A model generated the notes under the pieces. It saw only the letters and a list, made by a program, of their open reading frames with translations, had not been told where the DNA came from and did no database searches. This document shows, piece by piece, positions 1 to 5,216 of a stretch of DNA of 7,200 bases; position 1 is the stretch's first letter; every line of letters starts with the position of its first letter. The DNA is from an uncultured Bacillota bacterium. Lineage in GTDB: Bacteria; Bacillota; Clostridia; Peptostreptococcales; Anaerovoracaceae. The stretch lies in NCBI GenBank assembly GCA_959606705.1, contig CAUHLX010000139.1, forward strand, positions 1 through 7,200. Reading direction: 5' to 3'. The translations under genes were made by a program, and so were the position numbers.

Positions 1-191
1 GGCTGAAAATCTACTTTGCCACTCAGGTAGGCGTCAAGCCTCCGCTGTTTTCTTTTAAGATCAACAGCAGAGAGCTGATGCACTTCTCCTACTCCAGATA
101 TTTGGAAAACAAGATTCGGGACGCCTATGGATTTGACGGCACATCCATCAAGTTCGTATTCCGGGAGAAAGGGGAAAAGGAGGATGAGTAG
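1..191 (+). CDS. der: Ribosome-assembly GTPase Der (EngA), C-terminal fragment
   Basis: This is the last 62 codons of a gene that enters from the left; the frame starts at base 3 and ends at TAG 189-191. The visible protein is the KH-like C-terminal domain of Der, the double-GTPase that helps mature the 50S ribosomal subunit. The recognisable stretch is KIYFATQVGVKPPLFSF, then ELMHFSYSRYLENKIRDAYGF, then GTSIKFVFREK, which follows the family pattern closely (YATQVGxxPPxFxxFxN, then HFSYxRYLENxIRxxFGFxGTPIxxxFR). The two G domains lie outside the window. The short charged tail after FRE is normal. The stop overlaps the plsY start (ATGAGTAG), so the genes are probably co-transcribed and translationally coupled. 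The order der-plsY-gpsA is common in Clostridia, which supports the call. Confidence 0.93.
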   Translation, partial: LKIYFATQVGVKPPLFSFKINSRELMHFSYSRYLENKIRDAYGFDGTSIKFVFREKGEKEDE

Positions 192-873
192 CGATTTCCT
201 GGGCGTGATTTTCATGTTCCATTTTGAGGAGAGCTTTCCGGCGCCGCTTTGGGTCAGTCTGGCCGTGGTGCTGGTCAGTTATTTCCTGGGGGATATTTCC
301 CCGGCAATTCTCATCGGGCGGCTCATGGGCGTGGACATCCGAAAGGAAGGAAGCGGCAACGCCGGGACTACCAATGTGCTGCGGGTTTTGGGAGCCAAGG
401 CGGCGGCGGCCACCCTGCTCATCGACATTTTAAAAGGCGTGGCGGCAGTGCTGCTGGGCCGTTACATAGGCGGCAGTGAGACCATGGCGGTCATCTGCGG
501 GCTGGCAGCTTTCTGCGGGCACATTTGGCCTCTGCTGTTCGGGTTCCGCGGGGGGAAAGGCATTGCTACTGGATTCGGAATCCTCTTGACCGTCAATCCG
601 ACCATCGGCTTGCTCTGCTTGGCGGTGGCGGCGGCGGCCATGCTGATTTCCCAACGTGTTTCGGTGGGTTCGCTTTTGGGAGCGGCGGCGGCGGTGGCGC
701 TGGCCTTCCGTTTTCAACCCAATGATGTGTTTTGGTTTTTCATCATGGCAGCCATCGTTTATATCAAACATCGGGGAAATATTTGGCGGCTGCTCCACGG
801 ACAGGAGCCTAAAGTGAATTTTAAAAAGAAGGGGCCCGGAGACGGCGAAAGTCGAAAAGAGGAGGAAAAATAA
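184..873 (+). CDS. plsY: Glycerol-3-phosphate acyltransferase PlsY (acyl-phosphate dependent)
   Basis: PlsY is an inner-membrane enzyme that transfers an acyl group from acyl-phosphate (made by PlsX) to sn-glycerol-3-phosphate, giving lysophosphatidic acid, the first committed step of phospholipid synthesis. With the start at ATG 184 the protein has 229 residues, slightly longer than the usual 190-220. The three PlsY signatures are present in order: GSGNAGTTNVLR (56-67), the GH...P...F.GGKGIAT block (112-129, with H113 and GGKG 123-126) and KHRGNIWRLL (195-204). Hydrophobic segments alternate with them, starting near residue 22. The tail is short, basic and acidic. The frame is open back to 127, but ATG 184 overlaps the der stop and has AAGGGG about 9 bases upstream; the stronger AAGGAGG at 177-183 touches the ATG and is too close. 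ATG 214 would remove 10 residues and is possible. The stop overlaps the gpsA start (TAATG). Confidence 0.95.
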   Translation: MSSDFLGVIFMFHFEESFPAPLWVSLAVVLVSYFLGDISPAILIGRLMGVDIRKEGSGNAGTTNVLRVLGAKAAAATLLIDILKGVAAVLLGRYIGGSETMAVICGLAAFCGHIWPLLFGFRGGKGIATGFGILLTVNPTIGLLCLAVAAAAMLISQRVSVGSLLGAAAAVALAFRFQPNDVFWFFIMAAIVYIKHRGNIWRLLHGQEPKVNFKKKGPGDGESRKEEEK

Positions 874-1892
874 TGGAAGAAAAACGGATTGCCGTTTTAG
901 GAGCGGGAAGCTGGGGAACCGCACTGGCGATTTCTCTCAGCGGAAAAGGCCACGAGGTGAAGCTGTGGGCCAGAGATCCTAAGCAGGTGGAAAGCATGAG
1001 ACTGCTGCGGGTCAACCAAAAGTATCTTCCCGGAGTGAAATTTCCGGATGGTCTCACCATGGAGGATTCCATCCGGCAGGCGATTGCCGAGACGGAGGTG
1101 ATCCTTTCCTCCGTGCCGGCGCAGCAGTTCCGCAGCATACTGGAACAGATTCGGCCTTTTCTTAACGATAACATGGTTCTGGTAAACGTGGCGAAGGGAA
1201 TCGAGCAGAAGACCTTGATGCGCCTTTCGGAGATTGCCAAAGAGCTGACACCGGATTTGAACTATGTGGTGCTGTCCGGACCGTCTCACGCGGAGGAGGT
1301 GGGTCGGGGACTGCCTACTACCGTGGTGGCTGCCGCCGAGGATCTTCGGCTGGCGGAATACGTTCAGGATGTTTTCATGACTCACCGGCTGCGGATTTAC
1401 ACCAATACGGACGTGATCGGGACCGAGCTGGGCGGCGCGTTGAAGAACATTATTGCGCTGGGCGCGGGCGCTTCGGACGGGATGAAGTTCGGAGACAACG
1501 CCAAGGCGGCGCTGATGACCCGGGGAATTGCGGAGATCACTCGGCTAGGGGTCAAGCTGGGAGCGGACCCGGCGACCTTTTCCGGTTTGGCGGGGATCGG
1601 CGATTTGATCGTGACCTGCACCAGCATGCACAGTCGAAACCGGCGCTGCGGCATCATGATCGGAGAGGGAATTCCTCCTGCCGAGGCCATCGAAAAGGTG
1701 GGAATGGTGGTGGAGGGAATGTATACCACGGAGGCGGCGTATCAGTTGGCTCAAAGGGCGGGCGTGGAAATGCCCATTACCGAACAGATCTACCAGGTGA
1801 TTAAAGGGCAGGTGGACGCCCGGGACGCGGTGATGAACCTGATGACCCGCCAGAAAAAGCACGAAAACGAAGCGTATCTAAGAACGGAATGA
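873..1892 (+). CDS. gpsA: Glycerol-3-phosphate dehydrogenase [NAD(P)+] GpsA
   Basis: GpsA is a soluble enzyme that reduces dihydroxyacetone phosphate to sn-glycerol-3-phosphate, the substrate of the PlsY protein encoded just upstream. The 339-residue length is normal for the family. The Rossmann dinucleotide motif GAGSWGTALA is at residues 10-19. The LWARD and YLPG segments typical of GpsA follow, then SSVPAQQF (79-86), AKGIE with K108, SGPSHAEEV (135-143) and ELGGALKNI with the probable catalytic K191. The C-terminal helical domain contains the GLAGIGDLIVTCTSxxSRNRRCG signature. The ATG at 873 overlaps the plsY stop by one base and has a GAGGAGG-type site at about 859-865. The gene is last in the operon and is followed by a long hairpin. 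All expected key residues are present and I see no sign of damage. Confidence 0.97.
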   Translation: MEEKRIAVLGAGSWGTALAISLSGKGHEVKLWARDPKQVESMRLLRVNQKYLPGVKFPDGLTMEDSIRQAIAETEVILSSVPAQQFRSILEQIRPFLNDNMVLVNVAKGIEQKTLMRLSEIAKELTPDLNYVVLSGPSHAEEVGRGLPTTVVAAAEDLRLAEYVQDVFMTHRLRIYTNTDVIGTELGGALKNIIALGAGASDGMKFGDNAKAALMTRGIAEITRLGVKLGADPATFSGLAGIGDLIVTCTSMHSRNRRCGIMIGEGIPPAEAIEKVGMVVEGMYTTEAAYQLAQRAGVEMPITEQIYQVIKGQVDARDAVMNLMTRQKKHENEAYLRTE

Positions 1893-1917
1893 GAACGATA
1901 AGGCTGATGAACCTTTG

Positions 1918-1974
1918 AGCCCGCCGCGATCCTTGAGTGTACGATCACTCTCAGGGCCGGCGGGTTTCTCGTTT
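1918..1974. terminator. Hairpin terminator between convergent gpsA and MATE genes
   Basis: The outer stem AGCCCGCCG (1918-1926) pairs with CGGCGGGTT (1958-1966), with one G-T pair. An inner stem, GAGTG (1935-1939) with CACTC (1946-1950), adds pairing around the loop TACGAT. On the plus strand the T-rich stretch TTTCTCGTTT follows, which fits an intrinsic terminator for the der-plsY-gpsA operon. On the minus strand the same dyad contains the MATE stop codon (1951-1953) and is followed by a poorer T stretch, so any termination for the MATE gene would be weaker. The right arm codes for the last residues of the MATE protein. Confidence 0.7.
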
Positions 1975-3285
1975 AAGGTAAATGATCAGGCAGCCCCCGG
2001 AGACCAGCAGTGTCAGCAGCTCCGCGCAGGGGACGACGGAGAATACCCCTGACAGGCCGAACAGGCGGGGAAGAATCAAAACCAGAGGAATGACGGCCGC
2101 CAAGCCTCGGCAAAGGGAGACGGCAAAGGATTGACGGGGCCGTCCCACGGAGGCGAAGAAAGCGGCGGATACGATGTTGATTCCCATCAGAGGAAAGGCC
2201 GCAAAGTAAATGCGGATTCCCCGGGAGGCGATGGAGGCCAGTACGGAATCGCCGTCCCGGTTGAACGGGGCCGCGATGGCTCCGGGAAACAGCTCGCCCA
2301 GCAGGAAAAACAGCAGTCCGGCTGCCAGCGAAAGACAAAGCCCGGCCAACAGCAGCGTTTTGATACGCTCTCGCTGTCCGGCCCCGAAGCAGTAGCTGGT
2401 CAGCGGCTGGACCCCCTGGGCGATCCCGGTAAAGATTCCCACGCAGATCAAGGCCAGATTGGCGATGATCCCATAAGCGGCGACGCCGGCGTTCCCGGCC
2501 AGAGAAAGCACGGTGAAGTTAAACAGCAGCATGACGACTCCCGAGGAACATTCCGTGATAAAAGAAGGAAGTCCCAGAGAGAGGATTCGCCCCACCTCTT
2601 TTCCGGTGATGTGACAGCGAATCGGACGGAAACGGCTGCGATGTCTGAGAAAATGAAGGGAAAGGATGCATAGGCTGATGATGGGAGCCAGCCCCGTAGC
2701 GAAGGCGGCACCGAACATTCCCATATTCATGGGGAAGATGAACACATAGTCCAGTAGGATGTTGCAAAGACTGCCCAGCAGCATGGCGCACATGGCCAGA
2801 TTGGGACTGCTGTCGTTGCGGACAAAGGCCACGATGATGTTGTTGATCAAAAACGCGGGGGCGAATAGCAGCAGGGTGCGCAGATAAACGGAGGACAGGG
2901 GGATGATCTGATCCTTGGCACCCAGCAGAACTGCCAGCGGAGTGGCGAAAAACAGCCCGATGATCATAAATATCACGCTGAGAGCCAGAGCCAGAAGGAG
3001 GCTGTGGGTAAAGACCCGGCTGCCTCCTTCCGGATCTTTTCCTCCGGTCAGAATGGAGAAGTGAGTCGCCGCACCCATTCCCAGCATCAGCCCGGAGCCA
3101 TTGATAAGACTGTAGAGAGGAAGCACCAGATTCAGGGCGGTGAGCCCGTCGCTGCCTACGCCGTTGGCCACGAAAAAGGTATCGGCCAGCACGTATAAGG
3201 AGAGTCCGGTCATGCTGAGGACGGAGAGTGACACGTAGCGGGCGAAGAGGCCGTAAACATTCTTTTCCATGAGCGGTTGATTCAT
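1951..3285 (-). CDS. MATE-family multidrug/toxin efflux transporter (MepA-like)
   Basis: This is a membrane protein of 444 residues, the normal size for MATE pumps, which export drugs or metabolites in exchange for Na+ or H+. About twelve hydrophobic segments in two halves can be seen. Family marks include the N-terminal LADTFFVANGVGSDGLTALN region followed by LVLPLYSLINGSG and GMGAATHFS, the RNDSSPNLA segment followed by GSLCNILLDYVFIF, and, in the second half, GIAQGVQPLTSYCFGAGQ. These resemble the MepA-like subgroup; the substrate cannot be told from sequence. I chose ATG 3285 because AGGAAAGG lies 9 bases upstream. The frame continues to a TTG at 3306 with no good ribosome site; ATG 3270 is a weaker alternative. 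The start overlaps the stop of a short leader frame (ATGA). The gene is divergent from the XRE regulator, which may control it. Confidence 0.93.
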   Translation of the reverse strand: MNQPLMEKNVYGLFARYVSLSVLSMTGLSLYVLADTFFVANGVGSDGLTALNLVLPLYSLINGSGLMLGMGAATHFSILTGGKDPEGGSRVFTHSLLLALALSVIFMIIGLFFATPLAVLLGAKDQIIPLSSVYLRTLLLFAPAFLINNIIVAFVRNDSSPNLAMCAMLLGSLCNILLDYVFIFPMNMGMFGAAFATGLAPIISLCILSLHFLRHRSRFRPIRCHITGKEVGRILSLGLPSFITECSSGVVMLLFNFTVLSLAGNAGVAAYGIIANLALICVGIFTGIAQGVQPLTSYCFGAGQRERIKTLLLAGLCLSLAAGLLFFLLGELFPGAIAAPFNRDGDSVLASIASRGIRIYFAAFPLMGINIVSAAFFASVGRPRQSFAVSLCRGLAAVIPLVLILPRLFGLSGVFSVVPCAELLTLLVSGGCLIIYLKRETRRP

Positions 3286-3407
3286 TTGATGGTTCCTTTC
3301 CTGCAAAATGAAACGTCAGGCCTGTCATATCCACAGGCCTGACGATATGTTTTGGTTTGCTTTCCATCCGGCACCCGAAGCCCGGCGGCATTCGAGGCGG
3401 CAACCAT
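3282..3407 (-). CDS. Possible leader peptide upstream of the MATE gene (hypothetical)
   Basis: A 41-codon frame begins at ATG 3407, about a dozen bases after the predicted transcription start, and ends in a TGA that overlaps the MATE start codon as ATGA. It begins MVAASNAAGL and ends FCRKGTIK. I recognise no domain. The ribosome site is weak (AAAAGAG, close to the ATG). The frame reads through the GC-rich hairpin at 3314-3344, so translating it would melt that hairpin. The position just behind a promoter, the attenuator-like hairpin and the stop/start overlap fit a regulatory leader for an efflux gene. The frame could equally be open by chance, and there is no protein-level evidence for it. 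Confidence 0.3.
   Translation of the reverse strand: MVAASNAAGLRVPDGKQTKTYRQACGYDRPDVSFCRKGTIK
3304..3344 (-). terminator. Attenuator-like hairpin in the MATE leader
   Basis: The perfect 12-bp inverted repeat CGTCAGGCCTGT (3314-3325) / ACAGGCCTGACG (3333-3344) has a 7-base loop. Read on the minus strand, in the direction of the MATE gene, the stem is followed by GTTTCATTTTG, a T-rich stretch like that of an intrinsic terminator. It ends only a few bases before the MATE ribosome site and lies downstream of the predicted promoter, so it would be in the 5' leader of the pump mRNA. Each arm also contains the 8-bp palindrome CAGGCCTG, so a DNA-binding role is an alternative. Confidence 0.55.
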
Positions 3408-3425
3408 ATTCTCTTTTCTCGTTCC

Positions 3426-3455
3426 AATATAACAAAGAGACGAGCCGATTGTCAA
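3426..3455 (-). promoter_or_regulatory. Sigma-A promoter for the MATE gene
   Basis: On the minus strand there is a perfect -35 TTGACA (3455-3450), then 18 bases, then TATATT (3431-3426, five of six consensus bases). Using TTATAT one base earlier gives a 17-base spacer. Transcription would start near 3419, giving a leader of about 135 bases before the MATE ATG. That leader contains the short frame and the 12-bp hairpin. Confidence 0.7.
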
Positions 3456-3462
3456 CTGCAAA

Positions 3463-3479
3463 CTTAACCTCCAGTTAAG
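3463..3479. promoter_or_regulatory. Palindrome CTTAAC-N5-GTTAAG, candidate operator
   Basis: This is a perfect 6-bp inverted repeat around CTCCA, placed 7 bp upstream of the MATE -35 box and before the promoter of the divergent XRE gene. Its form, a GTTAA/TTAAC dyad around a short purine/pyrimidine core, resembles operators of MerR-type activators as well as other dimeric regulators. No MerR gene is in the window. The XRE regulator next door is the obvious candidate partner, but this is inference from position only. Confidence 0.4.
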
Positions 3480-3510
3480 AAAAATCACCGTTTGATTGAC
3501 AGAGTCTCCA

Positions 3511-3539
3511 TTGTGCGCCGCCCTTACAGGGCTTATACT
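3511..3539 (+). promoter_or_regulatory. Promoter of the XRE regulator gene with an operator-like palindrome in its spacer
   Basis: The -10 is TATACT (3534-3539). A TTG-starting -35, TTGTGC (3511-3516), lies 17 bases upstream. Inside the spacer and touching the -10 is a perfect 5-bp dyad, GCCCT-TAC-AGGGC (3520-3532), the usual place for a repressor site, so autoregulation by the XRE protein is plausible. A perfect TTGACA at 3496-3501 lies too far from this -10 (32 bases) to pair with it. Confidence 0.5.
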
Positions 3540-3584
3540 GGGGTTGGCAGGCCGGACAATATTCAGGGAGAAGGAGAACGGAGA

Positions 3585-4658
3585 ATGGAATTAAAATTAG
3601 GCGCGCACATCGCCGCATTGCGTAAATCAAAAGGAATGACACAGGAACAGTTGGCTATGGCAGTGGGGGTATCCGCCCCTGCCGTCAGCAAATGGGAAAC
3701 AGACACCTCCTGCCCGGACATTGCCCTGCTCTGTCCGTTGGCGCGTGCTTTGGGCACCAATGTGGACACGCTCCTGCGGTTTGAGGAGACACCTTCGGAC
3801 GAGCAGCTGATGGAGGAAGTCAACAAGGTGATCGAAACAGCGCGGGAAGAGGGCTGCCGGAAAGGAGCCGCCAGGCTGGAAAATCTGCTGCACACCTATC
3901 CTTCCAGCATTTCATTAAAATATTTCGCATCCATCGCGCTGTCCGTATTTGAAATGCTGTCTTTCGCGGATTCTACGGAAAAAAGAGAGGATTGGAAAAA
4001 ACAGAAGAAGATGCTTCTGGAGCAGGTGCGCGGCAGCGGAGTATCAGCGTATTGGCAGTCCGCGGTTTCACAGCTGGCCGCCATGGCGTTGGCGGACGAC
4101 CAATTGGAAGAGGCGGAGCGGCTGCTGAAAGAGCTGCCGGAGCAGGTGATCGATCCCACGCTGTCGTGGGCGCGGCTCTACCTGAAACGCGGAGAAGGGC
4201 AAAAGGCGCGGGAGGCGGTTCAAAAACGGCTGTTTCTCTTAGTAAGGCAGATCCAAAGCTGTCTGCTTCAGCTGATGGACGAGGAGCTGGAGCCGGATGT
4301 GGAAAAGCAGCTGGAGGTCTGCGAGGTTTACCGCGGTGTGGAAACCTTATTTGAGTTCGGCGCTGGAATGGGCGAAGGGTTTTTAATCGAGCTGTATCGG
4401 CGGGCGGGACAGAAGGAAAAAGCGCGGGACAGCCTCATTCGTTTCGTAGACGCCATTATCGGCAGCCTGCGCCCTCCAAAGCCCGTGCTGTTTTCTTCCG
4501 CGCTGAAAACGGAGGGAGAACAGCGGGCGGCCACCGAGGAAATGCTGAAAAAGCTCCTGGACAGCTTGCGGAACGATGGCGCTTATGCGGAGTTTCGGCA
4601 AGACCGGAAGGTTCGGGAAGCGATGGAGAAGCTGGAGCGGAGAATCGGGGAGAAGTGA
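3585..4658 (+). CDS. XRE-family transcriptional regulator with long helical (TPR-like) C-terminal domain
   Basis: This is a 357-residue cytosolic protein. Residues 5-64 form a Cro/C1-type helix-turn-helix: LGAHIAALRKSKGMTQEQLA, then VGVSAPAVSKWETDTSCPDI, then LARALGTNVDTLL. The key Q20, S35, W37 and E38 are in the usual places. After a short linker (PSDEQLMEEV) the rest is strongly helical, rich in Leu, Glu, Lys and Arg, and its paired helices (EEAERLLKELPEQ, LYLKRGEGQKAREAVQKR, LYRRAGQKEKARDSLIRF) look like TPR-type repeats that could bind a peptide or ligand. Many Clostridia carry HTH proteins with such tails. The start is ATG 3585, with AAGGAG 8 bases upstream; the open frame back to 3492 has no proper start. 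The gene is divergent from the MATE pump, which suggests, but does not prove, local control of the pump. The ligand is unknown. Confidence 0.88.
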   Translation: MELKLGAHIAALRKSKGMTQEQLAMAVGVSAPAVSKWETDTSCPDIALLCPLARALGTNVDTLLRFEETPSDEQLMEEVNKVIETAREEGCRKGAARLENLLHTYPSSISLKYFASIALSVFEMLSFADSTEKREDWKKQKKMLLEQVRGSGVSAYWQSAVSQLAAMALADDQLEEAERLLKELPEQVIDPTLSWARLYLKRGEGQKAREAVQKRLFLLVRQIQSCLLQLMDEELEPDVEKQLEVCEVYRGVETLFEFGAGMGEGFLIELYRRAGQKEKARDSLIRFVDAIIGSLRPPKPVLFSSALKTEGEQRAATEEMLKKLLDSLRNDGAYAEFRQDRKVREAMEKLERRIGEK

Positions 4659-4667
4659 AGCGGCGTC

Positions 4668-4696
4668 TTTCGAACACATAGAAAGCGTGATATAAT
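4668..4696 (+). promoter_or_regulatory. Extended -10 promoter for the C_GCAxxG_C_C gene
   Basis: A perfect TATAAT (4691-4696) is preceded by TGA, giving an extended -10 (TGNTATAAT). The -35 at 4668-4673 (TTTCGA) is weak at a 17-base spacing, which extended -10 promoters tolerate. Transcription would begin near 4703, leaving a leader of about 55 bases. The stretches CTTTC (4667-4671) and GAAAG (4681-4685) form a small dyad in the spacer and could be an operator; they have no T tract after them, so they are not a terminator for the upstream gene. Confidence 0.65.
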
Positions 4697-4716
4697 AAAC
4701 ACGATAGGACCGTAGG

Positions 4717-4732
4717 GTTTGATTTTTCAAAC
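4717..4732 (+). repeat. Perfect dyad GTTTGA-TTTT-TCAAAC in the leader of the C_GCAxxG_C_C gene
   Basis: This 6-bp inverted repeat with a 4-base loop lies just downstream of the predicted transcription start and about 12 bases before the ribosome site. It is AT-rich, so as an RNA hairpin it would be weak; as DNA it is a candidate operator placed where a repressor would block transcription. No regulator can be assigned. Confidence 0.35.
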
Positions 4733-4758
4733 AAAACAGGAACGAGGAGGAAAAAGAG

Positions 4759-5193
4759 ATGTCAGAGGAAAGGACGGCGGAGCTGTCGGAGCGCATGAAA
4801 AAAGCGCTGGAATATCATCATCAGGGATACAACTGCGCTCAAGCTGTGGTGTGTGCCTATTGTGATTTGCTGGGGATGGATGAGCAGACGGCGTATCGGA
4901 TGGCGGAAGGCTTCGGGTTCGGATTCGGAGGAAAGCAGGAGGTCTGCGGCGCGGTGAGCGGAATGACCATGCTGGCGGGGATCAAATACAGCAACGGAGA
5001 GCTGGACGGACCGCGCAGCAAAAAAGATACTTACAAAGTGGTAAAGGAGCTGTGCGAAGCCTTCGAGAAGAAAAACACTTCCATCCGCTGCGGCGATCTG
5101 ATGGGCAGCGGCGGAAAAGGCAAGCTGCGCAGCTGTGATGGCTGCATCGAGGACGCTTCCGGAATCGTGGAAGAAATTCTTCTGAAGAAATAG
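4759..5193 (+). CDS. C_GCAxxG_C_C family protein (putative redox-active cysteine protein)
   Basis: This is a 144-residue protein with the spaced cysteine pattern that names the family: GYNCAQAV (C26), a glycine-rich GFGFGFGGKQEVCGAVSGM block (C63 in the CGAxxG motif), RCGDLMG (C111) and SCDGCIEDA (C126 and C129). C32, C35 and C99 are extra cysteines. Members are small soluble proteins found mainly in anaerobes and archaea; they are thought to bind metal or take part in redox chemistry, but the reaction is not established, so I assign no function beyond the family. There is no signal peptide or membrane segment. ATG 4759 has a strong GAGGAGG site (4744-4750) 8 bases upstream. The gene has its own promoter and seems to be monocistronic; the next gene is convergent, only 23 bases away, and I see no strong terminator in that gap. 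Confidence 0.9.
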   Translation: MSEERTAELSERMKKALEYHHQGYNCAQAVVCAYCDLLGMDEQTAYRMAEGFGFGFGGKQEVCGAVSGMTMLAGIKYSNGELDGPRSKKDTYKVVKELCEAFEKKNTSIRCGDLMGSGGKGKLRSCDGCIEDASGIVEEILLKK

Positions 5194-5216
5194 AAACTTG
5201 AGCCGAAACAGGGCCT

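Noticed and set aside
127..183. Upstream extension of plsY to ATG 127
   Set aside because: It lies within the der coding frame overlap, adds a basic stretch not found in PlsY, and has no ribosome site; ATG 184 fits the operon overlap better.
430..924. 164-codon minus-strand frame opposite plsY
   Set aside because: Shadow of plsY in another frame; composition is Arg, His and Gln rich with no recognisable domain and no ribosome site.
897..1385. 162-codon minus-strand frame opposite gpsA, and similar frames at 821-1240 and 1397-1862
   Set aside because: All are antisense to a fully convincing gpsA and show only shadow-type composition.
2131..2673. 180-codon plus-strand frame antisense to MATE
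   Set aside because: Gly, Asp and Gln rich shadow frame with no start signal.
3286..3420. Known riboswitch class (for example guanidine-I/ykkC or mini-ykkC) in the MATE leader
   Set aside because: Efflux genes often carry these, but I could not find the conserved ykkC blocks or the paired ACGR loops of mini-ykkC; only the plain 12-bp hairpin is clear.
2519..3427. 302-codon minus-strand frame overlapping the MATE gene
   Set aside because: It is the MATE gene read in a shifted frame: Arg, Ser, His and Gln rich, with no membrane segments or domain. MATE in its own frame is intact, so no frameshift is implied.
3496..3501. Perfect TTGACA on the plus strand as the XRE -35 box
   Set aside because: No -10 lies 16-19 bases downstream; the good TATACT is 32 bases away, so the nearer TTGTGC is preferred.
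3492..3584. N-terminal extension of the XRE regulator
   Set aside because: It starts at TTG, has no ribosome site and would include the predicted promoter; ATG 3585 has an ideal AAGGAG and begins right at the HTH domain.
5194..5216. Terminator between the C_GCAxxG_C_C gene and nhaC
   Set aside because: Only a 4-bp stem with a bulge can be drawn and the T tract is poor, so I do not call a terminator.
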